Origin: an uncultured Lachnospiraceae bacterium
GTDB lineage: Bacteria > Bacillota > Clostridia > Lachnospirales > Lachnospiraceae
Direction: 5' to 3'
Length of the DNA: 64,000 bases
Assembly (NCBI GenBank): GCA_902774125.1
Contig: CACYHD010000002.1
Span: 1-64,000 of the forward strand
Both the position numbers and the translations under genes were made by a program. The first letter of the stretch is position 1. Every line of letters starts with the position of its first letter. The notes under the pieces are model-generated. The model did not search any database, was not told the origin of the DNA, and worked only from the letters and a program-made list of their open reading frames with translations. Below, one piece after another: positions 1 to 8,260 of this stretch.

Positions 1-199
1 CAATTGTACTCATTATGGCTGTTCCGATGTCTATTCCTTTTTTTTTTTTTTTTTTCGGCAAATATAGACACAACGTAGCAAGAGATGCCATTAACAACAG
101 CAATCCCATCTGAGTGTTTTTGTTAACACATTTGATACTTATAACTACAGCCCCGCCAATCAAAGCTACTGCTATAGCAAAAAATATTGTAAATATCAT
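1..199 (-). CDS. Partial membrane protein with a poly-lysine tract, function unknown
   Basis: The reading frame starts at ATG 199-197, preceded by a GGATAGGTAGG-like ribosome binding site, and stays open to the window edge (66 codons visible). The N-terminus has two hydrophobic segments, about residues 2-23 and 31-48, so the protein begins in the membrane. It then has six consecutive lysines encoded by an unbroken run of 18 A, followed by a dozen residues (GIDIGTAIMSTI) before the sequence ends. It lies 57 bases downstream of the BMP lipoprotein gene on the same strand and could be cotranscribed with it. I do not recognise the family. An ABC permease of the BMP system would be expected nearby, but what is visible is too short to claim that. 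Confidence 0.5.
   Translation of the reverse strand, partial: MIFTIFFAIAVALIGGAVVISIKCVNKNTQMGLLLLMASLATLCLYLPKKKKKKGIDIGTAIMSTI
38..55. repeat. 18-base homopolymer (T on +, A in the coding strand)
   Basis: An uninterrupted run of 18 T lies inside the open frame of the partial membrane protein, where it encodes Lys6. Loss of one base would put a TAG stop two codons after the tract. Gain of one base would keep a frame open, but with a different sequence. The tract is either a slippage-prone site or a sequencing/assembly length error. Confidence 0.9.
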
Positions 200-256
200 G
201 CTTAAACCTACCTATCCTCTCGTATATATTACATCTAATATGCACCCAAGCATCTA

Positions 257-1504
257 TTACTTAGCATTAACCTCAGTAATGCCGTCAATCTTCAAATTGA
301 AATAAGGCGCAGATCTAAGAGTTGATTCCTGGAAAGTTCCATCGCTTATAGCTTCCTTCTTATCGCCCTCATAAATCACCTTGTTTTTGGCATAATCGAC
401 GTAAGACAAATCTATCTGAGCTGACTCGACTGTCTGTCCTTTTACAGTGAATTTTTGAGTGTCAAATACTTGGATTTGGCCATCCTTAATTGCCGCAATT
501 GTTCGTTCTACCTGTTCTGCTGTTTGTGGAGCCACCTTAGGCCCTAACTTAGTTATGCCAACAGCTCCAGATTCCAAACCTTGGCACCAATCCTGAGAGA
601 TGTCCTGCTCATCCTTAGAGTTCTGGAATAATTCCGTAAAGTATACACTCCAATCGCTAATTGGACTTGTAAGTGCTGCTTTTTTGGCAACAGGCAACAT
701 GTCCTCGCCAAATCCTACAGAATAAACTTTTTTGCCGGCTTTAATTGCCTTCTGGCATGCAATTGGTGCTGCTGTTGAATCGGCATGTTGACCTACTATA
801 ACACAATGGTCCTTAATAAGTTTTTCTGCCGCTGCTTTTTCCTTTGTGTCATCAGAAGCTGCGTTAGTGTACTCAACTTCCATCGCAACCTTCTCGTATA
901 CAGACTTGATACCTAGGAAAAACGCTGTGTATCCTGATATATTCTCAGCGTTAGAAAATGTTCCGATATATCCAATCTTAACATTGCCGTTTGGGTCTAC
1001 GCTACTCGCTGGCATCTTTTTAGTGTCAACTAGATTCTTGACCTTCATACCGGCAACGACACCAGAAACATATCTGGCCTCGTAAATGTTAGTGAAGGCA
1101 TTATAAAAATTCTCCAAGCCGGAAACATCTGCATTGTTTCCCGCCAAATTAACAAAATTAACATCCTTGTACTTTTCTGCTGTCTTGATCAAAAAATCCT
1201 GGTGCCCAGCGCTATTTGCGATAATCAAATTGCATCCCTGCGCAACAAGCTCCTCAGCTGTTTTAGTACACTGATCATTTTCAGCTATTTTATATTTCCA
1301 GATAAATGACTTCTCTTCTATTCCGAGTTTTTTTGCAGCGTCCCTAATACCTGCAATATGAGCCTTGGAGTTTCCCTCAGTCTCATCTCCAACAAGAATA
1401 ATGCCCACCTTTAGGGAATTGCTACAAGTCTTCTTGCTACTTCCGCAACCAACCATCGCAAAAGCCATTGCTACAACAAGCAGCAAACTAACAACTTTTT
1501 TCAT
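257..1504 (-). CDS. BMP-family (PnrA/Med-like) substrate-binding lipoprotein
   Basis: This is the extracytoplasmic binding component of a BMP-type ABC importer; characterised members bind purine nucleosides. The frame is open from 1651, but I choose ATG 1504. A GGAGGAAGG ribosome binding site lies just upstream, and the first residues (MKKVVSLLLVVAMAFAMVGCG) form a lipoprotein signal with lipobox MVGC, Cys20 being the lipidated residue. A good promoter also lies inside the longer frame. The mature part (about 395 residues) begins LKVGIILVGDETEGNS and contains the typical VGFGEDM and ISDWSVYF segments of the family. No ATPase or permease of the system is visible in the window; the gene that follows runs off the edge. 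Substrate assignment to nucleosides rests on the family only. Confidence 0.88.
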   Translation of the reverse strand: MKKVVSLLLVVAMAFAMVGCGSSKKTCSNSLKVGIILVGDETEGNSKAHIAGIRDAAKKLGIEEKSFIWKYKIAENDQCTKTAEELVAQGCNLIIANSAGHQDFLIKTAEKYKDVNFVNLAGNNADVSGLENFYNAFTNIYEARYVSGVVAGMKVKNLVDTKKMPASSVDPNGNVKIGYIGTFSNAENISGYTAFFLGIKSVYEKVAMEVEYTNAASDDTKEKAAAEKLIKDHCVIVGQHADSTAAPIACQKAIKAGKKVYSVGFGEDMLPVAKKAALTSPISDWSVYFTELFQNSKDEQDISQDWCQGLESGAVGITKLGPKVAPQTAEQVERTIAAIKDGQIQVFDTQKFTVKGQTVESAQIDLSYVDYAKNKVIYEGDKKEAISDGTFQESTLRSAPYFNLKIDGITEVNAK

Positions 1505-1545
1505 CAATCCTTCCTCCATACATCTGTAAATCTTCATACCAATAT

Positions 1546-1574
1546 ATTTTAAATCAAACATTTTTTCTTTGCAA
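1546..1574 (-). promoter_or_regulatory. Sigma-A-type promoter of the BMP lipoprotein gene
   Basis: On the - strand, TTGCAA is followed by exactly 17 bases and TAAAAT. Transcription would start near 1539, about 35 bases before the ATG at 1504, which supports the shorter start. The -35 box lies within an imperfect inverted repeat (GCAACTTGT ... ACAGTTGC) that could be an operator. Confidence 0.6.
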
Positions 1575-1660
1575 CTGTCACAAAAATCAAAGTTTGCCAC
1601 AAGTTGCATCCCCCTCAAAACACTTAATATAGCCCCAAATACACGTGCCATAGCGCAAAT

Positions 1661-1688
1661 AAAAACGGCCGATTCTTTTCGGCCGTTT
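1661..1688 (-). terminator. Rho-independent terminator after the transglutaminase gene
   Basis: On the - strand, AAACGGCC, a 10-base loop and GGCCGTTT are followed by further T residues. It separates the transglutaminase gene from the BMP lipoprotein gene. Confidence 0.85.
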
Positions 1689-1742
1689 ATGTCATTTATT
1701 AATACTCCTTGATTGCCAAAACCATTTTAGGCCATCCTTGGC

Positions 1743-3011
1743 TTATGATTTTTTGATTTTTTTAATCTTGGACCACTTTGTGTAAATCTTTTTGCCAGAC
1801 ATAGTTGTATACGCTCTGAATTTTGTGAAATATTTTTTCTTTTTCAACTTCTTGAACTTGTATGTCAGCTTTTTCGTTCTTTTTGTCTTGGTATATTTTG
1901 CTCCAAAATTTTTCTTCGTAGAATACTTAATTTGATATCCCTTGGCACTACTTACTTTCTTAAAAACAGCCTTTTTTCTAGTCACCTTTTTGAATTTAGG
2001 TTTAATCAATGTGAACTTAGATTTGGCCGTGTTGTTAGATATAGTTGCATTCCCAGTGCCATAAGCATTTTTTGCCATTGGGTAGCTCAAATAAAATTCT
2101 GCCGTTGCATAATCATCCCAACGTGTGTGTAGTGGGAATTTGTCTCCCTTCAAGAAACATATATACTGTTTCTCTTTCTCATAATTAGCCGCATCCCATG
2201 TGGCGTCAACGTTATAATACAGATTACCGATTTTTACAATATTCCAGCCGTGTTGTTCACCTGATTGCTCTGCAATTCCTGGAATCACCCTAACACCTAG
2301 CCCTGCTTTTTTGCACATCATATAAAACAATGTGGCATATCCCTGGCATACAGCCTTGCCATTAATAGCAGCTGCGTATGCAGTGTACTTAATCATTGTA
2401 GAATCGTTAGAATACTTCACGTGAGTACATATGTAATCATATATAGTTTTGACCTTGTCGTACTCTGTTGTGCTACTCGTGAAATGGAACCCACTCATTA
2501 TGGAGTTGACTCTAGTATCTAATTCCTTGAGCTGATCAAGTGTTAGCAAGTAGGAATACAATGACATTATTGTGTAATAATAATAGGAGCCCGCCTTGCG
2601 AACACCATAGCTTGTCGCACTTGTGTCAACATGCCATAGCATAAAGTCTCCTTTATCGCAACTGTCAGACTCCTCATAAATCACTTTTTCTAATTTTTTT
2701 ACTACTGTAGAAATATTAGATTCTTTAGTTTTGATGTAGGATATAACTTTAGTTTTATGGTTGTATACTTCTTCTCTGGCTAGCTTTCCTGCCTCTGTAA
2801 CAGTACCATATGTAGCGAACAGATTGCCAGCTTCTAGCTTGTTATTACGAACAGGTAATGAACCATTTGTTATTAAATTGTGCCCCATACTATTATTTGT
2901 GTTTTGCGCCGCATAGGCTACTGCCAATTTGTTAGATGGGGATGAAATACTGGCAGTAACCGTACACGACGAAACTATAATAAAAATAATAGTTCGCTTA
3001 ATTATGTTCAT
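1743..3011 (-). CDS. Secreted transglutaminase-like protein with lysine-rich Fn3-like C-terminus
   Basis: The 422-residue protein starts at ATG 3011 behind GAAAGGAG. Residues 1-35 form a signal peptide ending near AYAA. A transglutaminase-core (papain-like) domain occupies about residues 180-285. Its triad is visible: Cys222 in GKAVCQGYATLFY, His254 in GEQHGWNIVK and Asp269 in YYNVDATWD. Such domains are usually thiol peptidases or amidases, sometimes crosslinkers. Residues 345-422 form a very basic Fn3-like module (KGYQIKYSTKKNF ... FRAYTTMSGKKIYTKWSKIKK) that recurs in the GH25 and GH81 proteins of this window and may bind the anionic cell wall. The gene is 63 bases downstream of the TPR-like protein gene and has its own terminator. 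The substrate is unknown. Confidence 0.85.
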   Translation of the reverse strand: MNIIKRTIIFIIVSSCTVTASISSPSNKLAVAYAAQNTNNSMGHNLITNGSLPVRNNKLEAGNLFATYGTVTEAGKLAREEVYNHKTKVISYIKTKESNISTVVKKLEKVIYEESDSCDKGDFMLWHVDTSATSYGVRKAGSYYYYTIMSLYSYLLTLDQLKELDTRVNSIMSGFHFTSSTTEYDKVKTIYDYICTHVKYSNDSTMIKYTAYAAAINGKAVCQGYATLFYMMCKKAGLGVRVIPGIAEQSGEQHGWNIVKIGNLYYNVDATWDAANYEKEKQYICFLKGDKFPLHTRWDDYATAEFYLSYPMAKNAYGTGNATISNNTAKSKFTLIKPKFKKVTRKKAVFKKVSSAKGYQIKYSTKKNFGAKYTKTKRTKKLTYKFKKLKKKKYFTKFRAYTTMSGKKIYTKWSKIKKIKKS

Positions 3012-3074
3012 ATACCTACTCCTTTCAGAGTATACTGTATATCCTACAATATATGGACAAAGTAATGTATTATA

Positions 3075-4919
3075 TTACTTTATTTTTTTCTTATACTTTG
3101 TTACAAATTTTTCTTTGCCGTACTTCCATGTACGCTTCATTTTGTTAGGTTCTGTAAGAGCATAAGTAAATTTCTGATCCTGATATCTCTTGAGCTTGAA
3201 GTGAATCATATAACTTCCTGCTACAATCTGAGTAACATGGTTCTTTTTACTAATAACCGTTTCAAAACCTAGTTGATCGTTGTTCTTGTCTTTTATTTTA
3301 AAACACATTTCGCCTTTATACAAGACCTCAGAAATATATATTCTGTATGTTTTTTTCTTACCTTTGAACTTGCCGTGGTGTTTCCACAATCCCAACCAAC
3401 CTTTGATGCGCTGATGGAAAGCGTATTCTTTTTCGTACAATGTACTTGCCTTAGGATATTTCTTCTTAATCTTATATAGAAGATCCATAGACTTAGCTAT
3501 GTTTCCTTTTTCAGCAAGTTTAACTGCTTGAGCATAAATAGAATCGTTAAGGTTAGCACCCTTAGTATACTTAGCAATTGTATTGTAGATTTCAATACCT
3601 TCGTCTACCTTCTTATTATCAATCAAAAACTTAGCATACGCATAACCATACTGGCCATATTCCTTCTCGTATGACTTATCCTTGGCATAAACGTTTTTGA
3701 TTGCATCCCATGCTGACTTGTATTCCTTCTTCAAATAAGAAACATGTGCAACACCTTCGCTAGCCTTGTTAATCAAGTCGAAGTCTGATGCAGCATCAGC
3801 ACTCTTAGAAAATAGTTTAAGTGCGTTTTCTATATCATTATTTTTAAGAGCTTCCTCACCTTTGTAATAATCTAGGAAAGCTCCTGCCATCTTACCAAAA
3901 TCAGAATCAGCCGCAGCCTTGTAACTCTTGTTAAAATAATCCTTAGCCTGAATCTCATTTTTGTTGGCGATAAAATAAAGACCTACATTGTAATAGCTTT
4001 CTGCCTCGTAATCTTCACTCTTTCTAAAACCTTTTAGAGAAGCAAACTTCTTAGCAGCTTCCTCAAAACCATCTTTTTTGAATGGCTTGTTACTATTAAC
4101 TGCCTGTTCTTTGGCAGCGTTAGCCTTACTCAAAACATTAACAGCATTCTGATACTTAGAGTTAGGAATAAAGAATGCTAGAACTGCTACTACTGAAAGA
4201 ACTACAAGTGCAATAACTGTAACAAACGCAATCTTGATTCTCTTCTTAACGATAGCATTTCTTGTTTCTCTAGCTTTAACTCCTCGCATTTTACGAGCTG
4301 CTGTATGCTTGGCTGCCTCGTACTTCTTATAACCATTGTCTAGAAGTTCGTGGGCATCCATGTACCAACGTACTTTTTCTAACTGCTTGATACCTTCTGC
4401 AATATCAGCTGTCTCGTCTGATTGAAGTTTAGTTCTACCAAACTTGTATATTTCTTCGTACTCATCTAGATGAGTCTGTGCGAATTCTTCCAAATCCTCA
4501 CTAGTCACTGCATCAATGACATCTAGCTTGGCATTGTCCTTCTGCCATACTCTCATATCCTCAAAAACAACCTTATCGATTATTACATCGAACTGGTCTG
4601 CGTTTTCGTTAGGAATAGCTAGCTTAAAAACACCCTTAGTAGCTAGATATTTCTGTGCCAATGACTTGTATGCATGTTCTATCACTTCTTTATTGCCAGC
4701 AGAATCCTTAGCAATAACCTTGAGATAGACATCCTTAATTTCTTGCTGATAAATATTAGTAAATTTAAGAGTCAATCTGTTTTTTTGACTTACTACGTCT
4801 CTCTCTAGCACTCCGCTTCTAATAATAATCGGAGAGCCATATGTCCATAAACTTCCTTCTAGCTGCTTGATCATCTCGTATCTTCCAGAAGTTTTTTCAG
4901 AACTTTTGTTTTCGCTCAT
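3075..4919 (-). CDS. Membrane-anchored TPR-like protein, function unknown
   Basis: The protein has 614 residues and starts at ATG 4919 behind AGGAGACAGT. It has no signal peptide. A cytoplasmic N-terminal beta-rich region (about 20-125) begins QLEGSLWTYGSPIIIRSG, followed by an acidic helical stretch (130-200) and a basic segment. A single membrane helix (about 230-252, IAFVTVIALVVLSVVAVLAFFI) comes next. The outer part (255-500) is a chain of amphipathic helices with TPR/Sel1-like character (AESYYNVGLYFIANKNEIQAKDYF and similar), ending in a basic beta-rich tail (510-614). The topology (N-in, C-out) suggests a sensor or scaffold linking an intracellular domain to wall-side repeats. I do not recognise the family. 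Nearby genes (transglutaminase, ThrH) give no clear role. Confidence 0.7.
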   Translation of the reverse strand: MSENKSSEKTSGRYEMIKQLEGSLWTYGSPIIIRSGVLERDVVSQKNRLTLKFTNIYQQEIKDVYLKVIAKDSAGNKEVIEHAYKSLAQKYLATKGVFKLAIPNENADQFDVIIDKVVFEDMRVWQKDNAKLDVIDAVTSEDLEEFAQTHLDEYEEIYKFGRTKLQSDETADIAEGIKQLEKVRWYMDAHELLDNGYKKYEAAKHTAARKMRGVKARETRNAIVKKRIKIAFVTVIALVVLSVVAVLAFFIPNSKYQNAVNVLSKANAAKEQAVNSNKPFKKDGFEEAAKKFASLKGFRKSEDYEAESYYNVGLYFIANKNEIQAKDYFNKSYKAAADSDFGKMAGAFLDYYKGEEALKNNDIENALKLFSKSADAASDFDLINKASEGVAHVSYLKKEYKSAWDAIKNVYAKDKSYEKEYGQYGYAYAKFLIDNKKVDEGIEIYNTIAKYTKGANLNDSIYAQAVKLAEKGNIAKSMDLLYKIKKKYPKASTLYEKEYAFHQRIKGWLGLWKHHGKFKGKKKTYRIYISEVLYKGEMCFKIKDKNNDQLGFETVISKKNHVTQIVAGSYMIHFKLKRYQDQKFTYALTEPNKMKRTWKYGKEKFVTKYKKKIK

Positions 4920-5058
4920 ACTGTCTCCTAATGTTATTGATTATTTAATCGTTACCGTTGTATTACTCAACATTTATATTAACATTCTCAGTCAAATATA
5001 GCAAATAATTATAATAAGAACATATCAGTTCATTGTTATAAAAATATGTTGTTTTTTC

Positions 5059-5661
5059 CTATGAAAGAACTCCCTTGATTGCCTGGAACAAATCGTCATA
5101 TGATTCGAACGCCTGTAGCTCAGGATGTTCCTTCTTAAGCTGCTCTGTTGTTCTAAACAAGAAACCTGCCTTACTAGCCTGAATCATAGCCATATCGTTG
5201 TGGCTGTCACCGCTGGCGATAGTCTCAAAACCAACTGACTGTAGTGCCTTAACTGTTGAAAGCTTAGACTGTGGGCAACGCATCTTGTGTCCTGTAATAG
5301 TTCCGTCTTCAGCAACAACTAGTTCATTACAGAAAAGTGTTGGATATCCTAGTTTTTTCATCAAAGGCTTAGCGAACTGTGTAAATGTATCACTGATAAT
5401 CAAAACCTGTGTTGTTTCTTTAAGCTTCTCAAGAAATTCTTTGGCACCTGGCAAAGGATCGATTCCTTCAATTACCTCTTGAATTTCTTTTAATCCCAAA
5501 TTGTGCTCTTTGAGAATATTAATTCTATACTGCATTAGCTTATCATAATCAGGCTCATCTCTTGTTGTTCTCTTAAGCTCCTCGATACCTGTATGCTCTG
5601 CAAAAGTAATCCATATTTCTGGGACCAAAACGCCCTCTAGGTCCAAACATACTAAATCCAT
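5059..5661 (-). CDS. thrH: ThrH: phosphoserine phosphatase / phosphoserine:homoserine phosphotransferase
   Basis: A HAD-superfamily enzyme of 200 residues, the usual length for ThrH. It hydrolyses phosphoserine and can transfer the phosphate to homoserine, linking serine and threonine synthesis. The N-terminus MDLVCLDLEGVLVPEIW carries the family's unusual motif I: nucleophile Asp7 and Glu9 where most HADs have DxD. Motif II is LIISDTFTQFA, and motif III/IV is IASGDSHNDMAMI. The overall match to the Pseudomonas ThrH pattern (TTRDEPDYDKLM, IQEVIEGIDPLPGA) is strong. The gene is divergent from the P-type ATPase gene and 139 bases upstream of the TPR-like gene. No serine or threonine biosynthesis gene is adjacent. 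Confidence 0.92.
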   Translation of the reverse strand: MDLVCLDLEGVLVPEIWITFAEHTGIEELKRTTRDEPDYDKLMQYRINILKEHNLGLKEIQEVIEGIDPLPGAKEFLEKLKETTQVLIISDTFTQFAKPLMKKLGYPTLFCNELVVAEDGTITGHKMRCPQSKLSTVKALQSVGFETIASGDSHNDMAMIQASKAGFLFRTTEQLKKEHPELQAFESYDDLFQAIKGVLS

Positions 5662-5810
5662 ATTGTTTATTTCTCCTTATAAATTTAAATTTTTCACAGG
5701 TAATAATATAGCAAAATAATCACTATTCTTCAACGTGCAAGATTTTTATCGTTTGAATTCTCTGCTGTTTGGGTTAAACTATTAGTATATACAAAAACAA
5801 GGAAAATGGA

Positions 5811-8099
5811 TTGACCAATATGAACAACAACAACACTGAAAAAATAAATATAGAACAGACCCCAAAAAAAGAGACTAAATACGATTCAAACGGACTTTCT
5901 TCAAGTCAGGTTGACGCAAGAATTCACCGAGGTCTTACTAACGAAAAAGTTGATTCTAACACGTTGACTACTAGAGAAATTATTCGCTCTAATGTCTTCA
6001 CTTACTTCAACTTTATTTTTGCAGTGCTCGCAACATTGCTTATATTAGTTGGTTCTTTTAAGAATCTTACTTTTTTGCCTGTTATTATAGGTAATACTTT
6101 GATAGGTATTATTCAGGAAATGCGTTCCAAAAAAGTTTTGGATAACCTTAACATGCTTAACGCACCACGAACTACTGTTATAAGAAACGGTAGTCGTGAC
6201 ACTATAGATTCGGAGCAACTAGTTCAGGACGACTTGATTGTCCTCGAAGCAGGTAACCAAATTCCAGCCGATGCTGTTATTGTAAGCGGCTTAGTTTCTG
6301 TCAATGAATCACTTTTGACAGGTGAGGCGGACGAGATTGCCAAGACTGAAGGCGACAATTTAATGTCCGGTTCATTTGTAGTTTCCGGTTCATGTACTGC
6401 CGTGCTTACTAAGGTCGGCAAGGATTCTTATATTTCTCAGCTTACACTTGAAGCTACTAAGTCAGACCGTTCTGAGCAGTCCGAAATGATTAGATCACTG
6501 GACCGACTTGTTAAAGGCGTAGGAATTCTCATTATTCCTATTGGCGTTATTTATTTAGTAGAACAGTGTCTCGTTAAAGGGAATAATCTTCAGGCAGGTG
6601 TTACTGGTATGGTTGCCGCAGTTATTGGAATGATTCCTGAGGGACTTTATCTTCTAGCCAGCGTTGCACTAGTTGTCAGCACTATGCGTCTGGCTAAGCA
6701 GGAAGTTCTGCTTCACGATATGAAATGCATTGAAACTCTAGCCAGAGTAGATGTTCTTTGCGTGGATAAAACAGGTACGATAACCGTTCCAGATATGGAG
6801 GTTAGCGGTTTAAGACTTATGGAGGCAGACAACAAAGATGAGTGTTTCCAAATGCTTTGTGCATTCTCCTCTTCTATGTCCACAGACAACGCCACAATGA
6901 AAGCAATGAAACAATATTTTGACAGCAACGACGACTATGATAAGTACGCCGATGACATAAGAGAATACACAAGCAAGGGATATAGAGTTGTTGTTTTTGG
7001 CGTATATAATAAGGATATTCCAGGCGGAGCATTGTCTGAACCAATTTATCCGCTATGTTTCGTTTATCTTTCTAACGCAATTAGAAATGGTGCGACTAAT
7101 ACATTCGAATATTTCGCTAAGTGCGGTGTTGATATTAAAGTTATTTCAGGCGACAATCCTCAGACCGTTTCTGAGATTTCTATGAAGGCCGGCATTAGCA
7201 ATTCAGACAAGTATATTGACGCGTCAACTCTCAAGGATTACAGCGATATATTTAATGCTGTTGATACTTATACTGTTTTTGGACGCGTTACTCCGGAGCA
7301 AAAAAGAATGTTCGTTAAGGCGTTAAAAGCCAAAGGCCATACTGTAGCTATGACTGGTGACGGCGTTAACGACGTGCTAGCACTCAAGGACGCTGACTGT
7401 AGTGTTGCTATGGCAAGTGGATCAGAAGCGGCAAGCAGCGTTTCCCAAATCGTTTTGCTCGACTCAGATTTTTCAAGAATGCCTTCTGTTGTTCTTGAGG
7501 GAAGACGAGTTGTCAACAACATAGAGCGCTCAGCATCACTGTTTTTGGTCAAAAACATTTTTTCACTGCTCATGGTTATGCTATCTATGATTTTTATGAA
7601 GAGTTATCCGATAGAACCTACCCAATTGTCACTTATTAGTGCTTTTACAATTGGTATTCCAGGATTTTTCCTTGCTATGGAGTCTAACAACAAGCGTATC
7701 AAAGGGCATTTCCTCACCAACGTTTTCCTCAAGGCTTTGCCGGCAGGATTAACTAACTTCCTTATCGTTGGAGGATTCGTTTCATTTTGCGATGCCTTCG
7801 GTATCAAGTCCAACAGCATAAGTACTGCTGCTACAATCATTCTTGCTATAGTCGGATTTATGATTCTAGGCAAGATTGCTTCGCCTATGACTAAGATGCA
7901 TACTATACTGATTGTATCTCTTATCGTAGGATGTTTAGTGTGCATGATCGCACTCAACGATTTGTTCTCAATGAACAAGCTCACATACCAGACTGGCATG
8001 CTGTTCGTTATATTCGCTATATGTACTGAACCGGTATTCAGATATCTATATATTGCATGCACCAAACTGCAGGAAAAACTTTCAAGCAGGCATCGATAA
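5811..8099 (+). CDS. Cation-translocating P-type ATPase, CtpE-like
   Basis: A P-type ATPase of 762 residues, one of two + strand genes in the window. Visible motifs are TGE at 170-172 in the actuator domain, the membrane motif PEG at 276-278 in MIPEGLYLL, phosphorylated Asp319 in CVDKTGTIT, and TGDGVND at about 514-520 in the hinge. Paired membrane segments occur at about 60-102, 235-290 and six near the C-terminus. There is no N-terminal metal-binding CxxC domain, so a heavy-metal pump is unlikely. The IPEGL-ASVAL-ETLARVD pattern resembles the CtpE group, whose mycobacterial member imports Ca2+; the ion here is an inference. A TTG start at 5811, 7 bases after AAGGA, fits better than ATG 5820 (spacing 16). 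The gene is followed by tRNA-Trp. Confidence 0.88.
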   Translation: MTNMNNNNTEKINIEQTPKKETKYDSNGLSSSQVDARIHRGLTNEKVDSNTLTTREIIRSNVFTYFNFIFAVLATLLILVGSFKNLTFLPVIIGNTLIGIIQEMRSKKVLDNLNMLNAPRTTVIRNGSRDTIDSEQLVQDDLIVLEAGNQIPADAVIVSGLVSVNESLLTGEADEIAKTEGDNLMSGSFVVSGSCTAVLTKVGKDSYISQLTLEATKSDRSEQSEMIRSLDRLVKGVGILIIPIGVIYLVEQCLVKGNNLQAGVTGMVAAVIGMIPEGLYLLASVALVVSTMRLAKQEVLLHDMKCIETLARVDVLCVDKTGTITVPDMEVSGLRLMEADNKDECFQMLCAFSSSMSTDNATMKAMKQYFDSNDDYDKYADDIREYTSKGYRVVVFGVYNKDIPGGALSEPIYPLCFVYLSNAIRNGATNTFEYFAKCGVDIKVISGDNPQTVSEISMKAGISNSDKYIDASTLKDYSDIFNAVDTYTVFGRVTPEQKRMFVKALKAKGHTVAMTGDGVNDVLALKDADCSVAMASGSEAASSVSQIVLLDSDFSRMPSVVLEGRRVVNNIERSASLFLVKNIFSLLMVMLSMIFMKSYPIEPTQLSLISAFTIGIPGFFLAMESNNKRIKGHFLTNVFLKALPAGLTNFLIVGGFVSFCDAFGIKSNSISTAATIILAIVGFMILGKIASPMTKMHTILIVSLIVGCLVCMIALNDLFSMNKLTYQTGMLFVIFAICTEPVFRYLYIACTKLQEKLSSRHR

Positions 8100-8103
8100 T
8101 TTA

Positions 8104-8132
8104 TTGACAACACTTGTTATATATGGTATAAA
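8104..8132 (+). promoter_or_regulatory. Strong promoter of the tRNA-Trp gene
   Basis: A consensus TTGACA at 8104-8109, a 17-base spacer and TATAAA at 8127-8132 precede the tRNA, which begins 23 bases later. It lies just after the stop of the ATPase gene, so the tRNA is transcribed independently. Confidence 0.8.
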
Positions 8133-8154
8133 TATCCTTGTGCAAAAAACACAT

Positions 8155-8225
8155 AGGGGTATAGTTCATTGGTAGAATAAGAGACTCCAAATCTCCAGAG
8201 CTGGGTTCGATTCCTAGTACCCCTG
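8155..8225 (+). tRNA. trnW: tRNA-Trp (anticodon CCA)
   Basis: A 71-base cloverleaf folds from the sequence. The acceptor arm pairs AGGGGTA with TACCCCT, with discriminator G. The D arm is GTTC/GAAT and the T arm CTGGG-TTCGATT-CCTAG. The anticodon loop is CTCCAAA with anticodon CCA. A1-U72 and G73 are typical bacterial tRNA-Trp identity features. The anticodon stem has an A-C mismatch at its base (27-43). The 3' CCA is not encoded (CTA follows) and must be added. It is a single gene with its own promoter and terminator. Confidence 0.94.
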
Positions 8226-8227
8226 CT

Positions 8228-8260
8228 AAAAAAACCAATCCGTTTAGGATTGGTTTTTTA
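8228..8260. terminator. Bidirectional terminator between tRNA-Trp and sulP
   Basis: AAAAAACCAATCC, a 5-base loop and GGATTGGTTTTTT form a perfect stem with A/T tracts on both sides, so it can end transcription from either direction. The sulP stop codon (TAA, 8246-8244) lies in the loop, so the last SulP codons are encoded by one arm of the hairpin. Confidence 0.9.
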
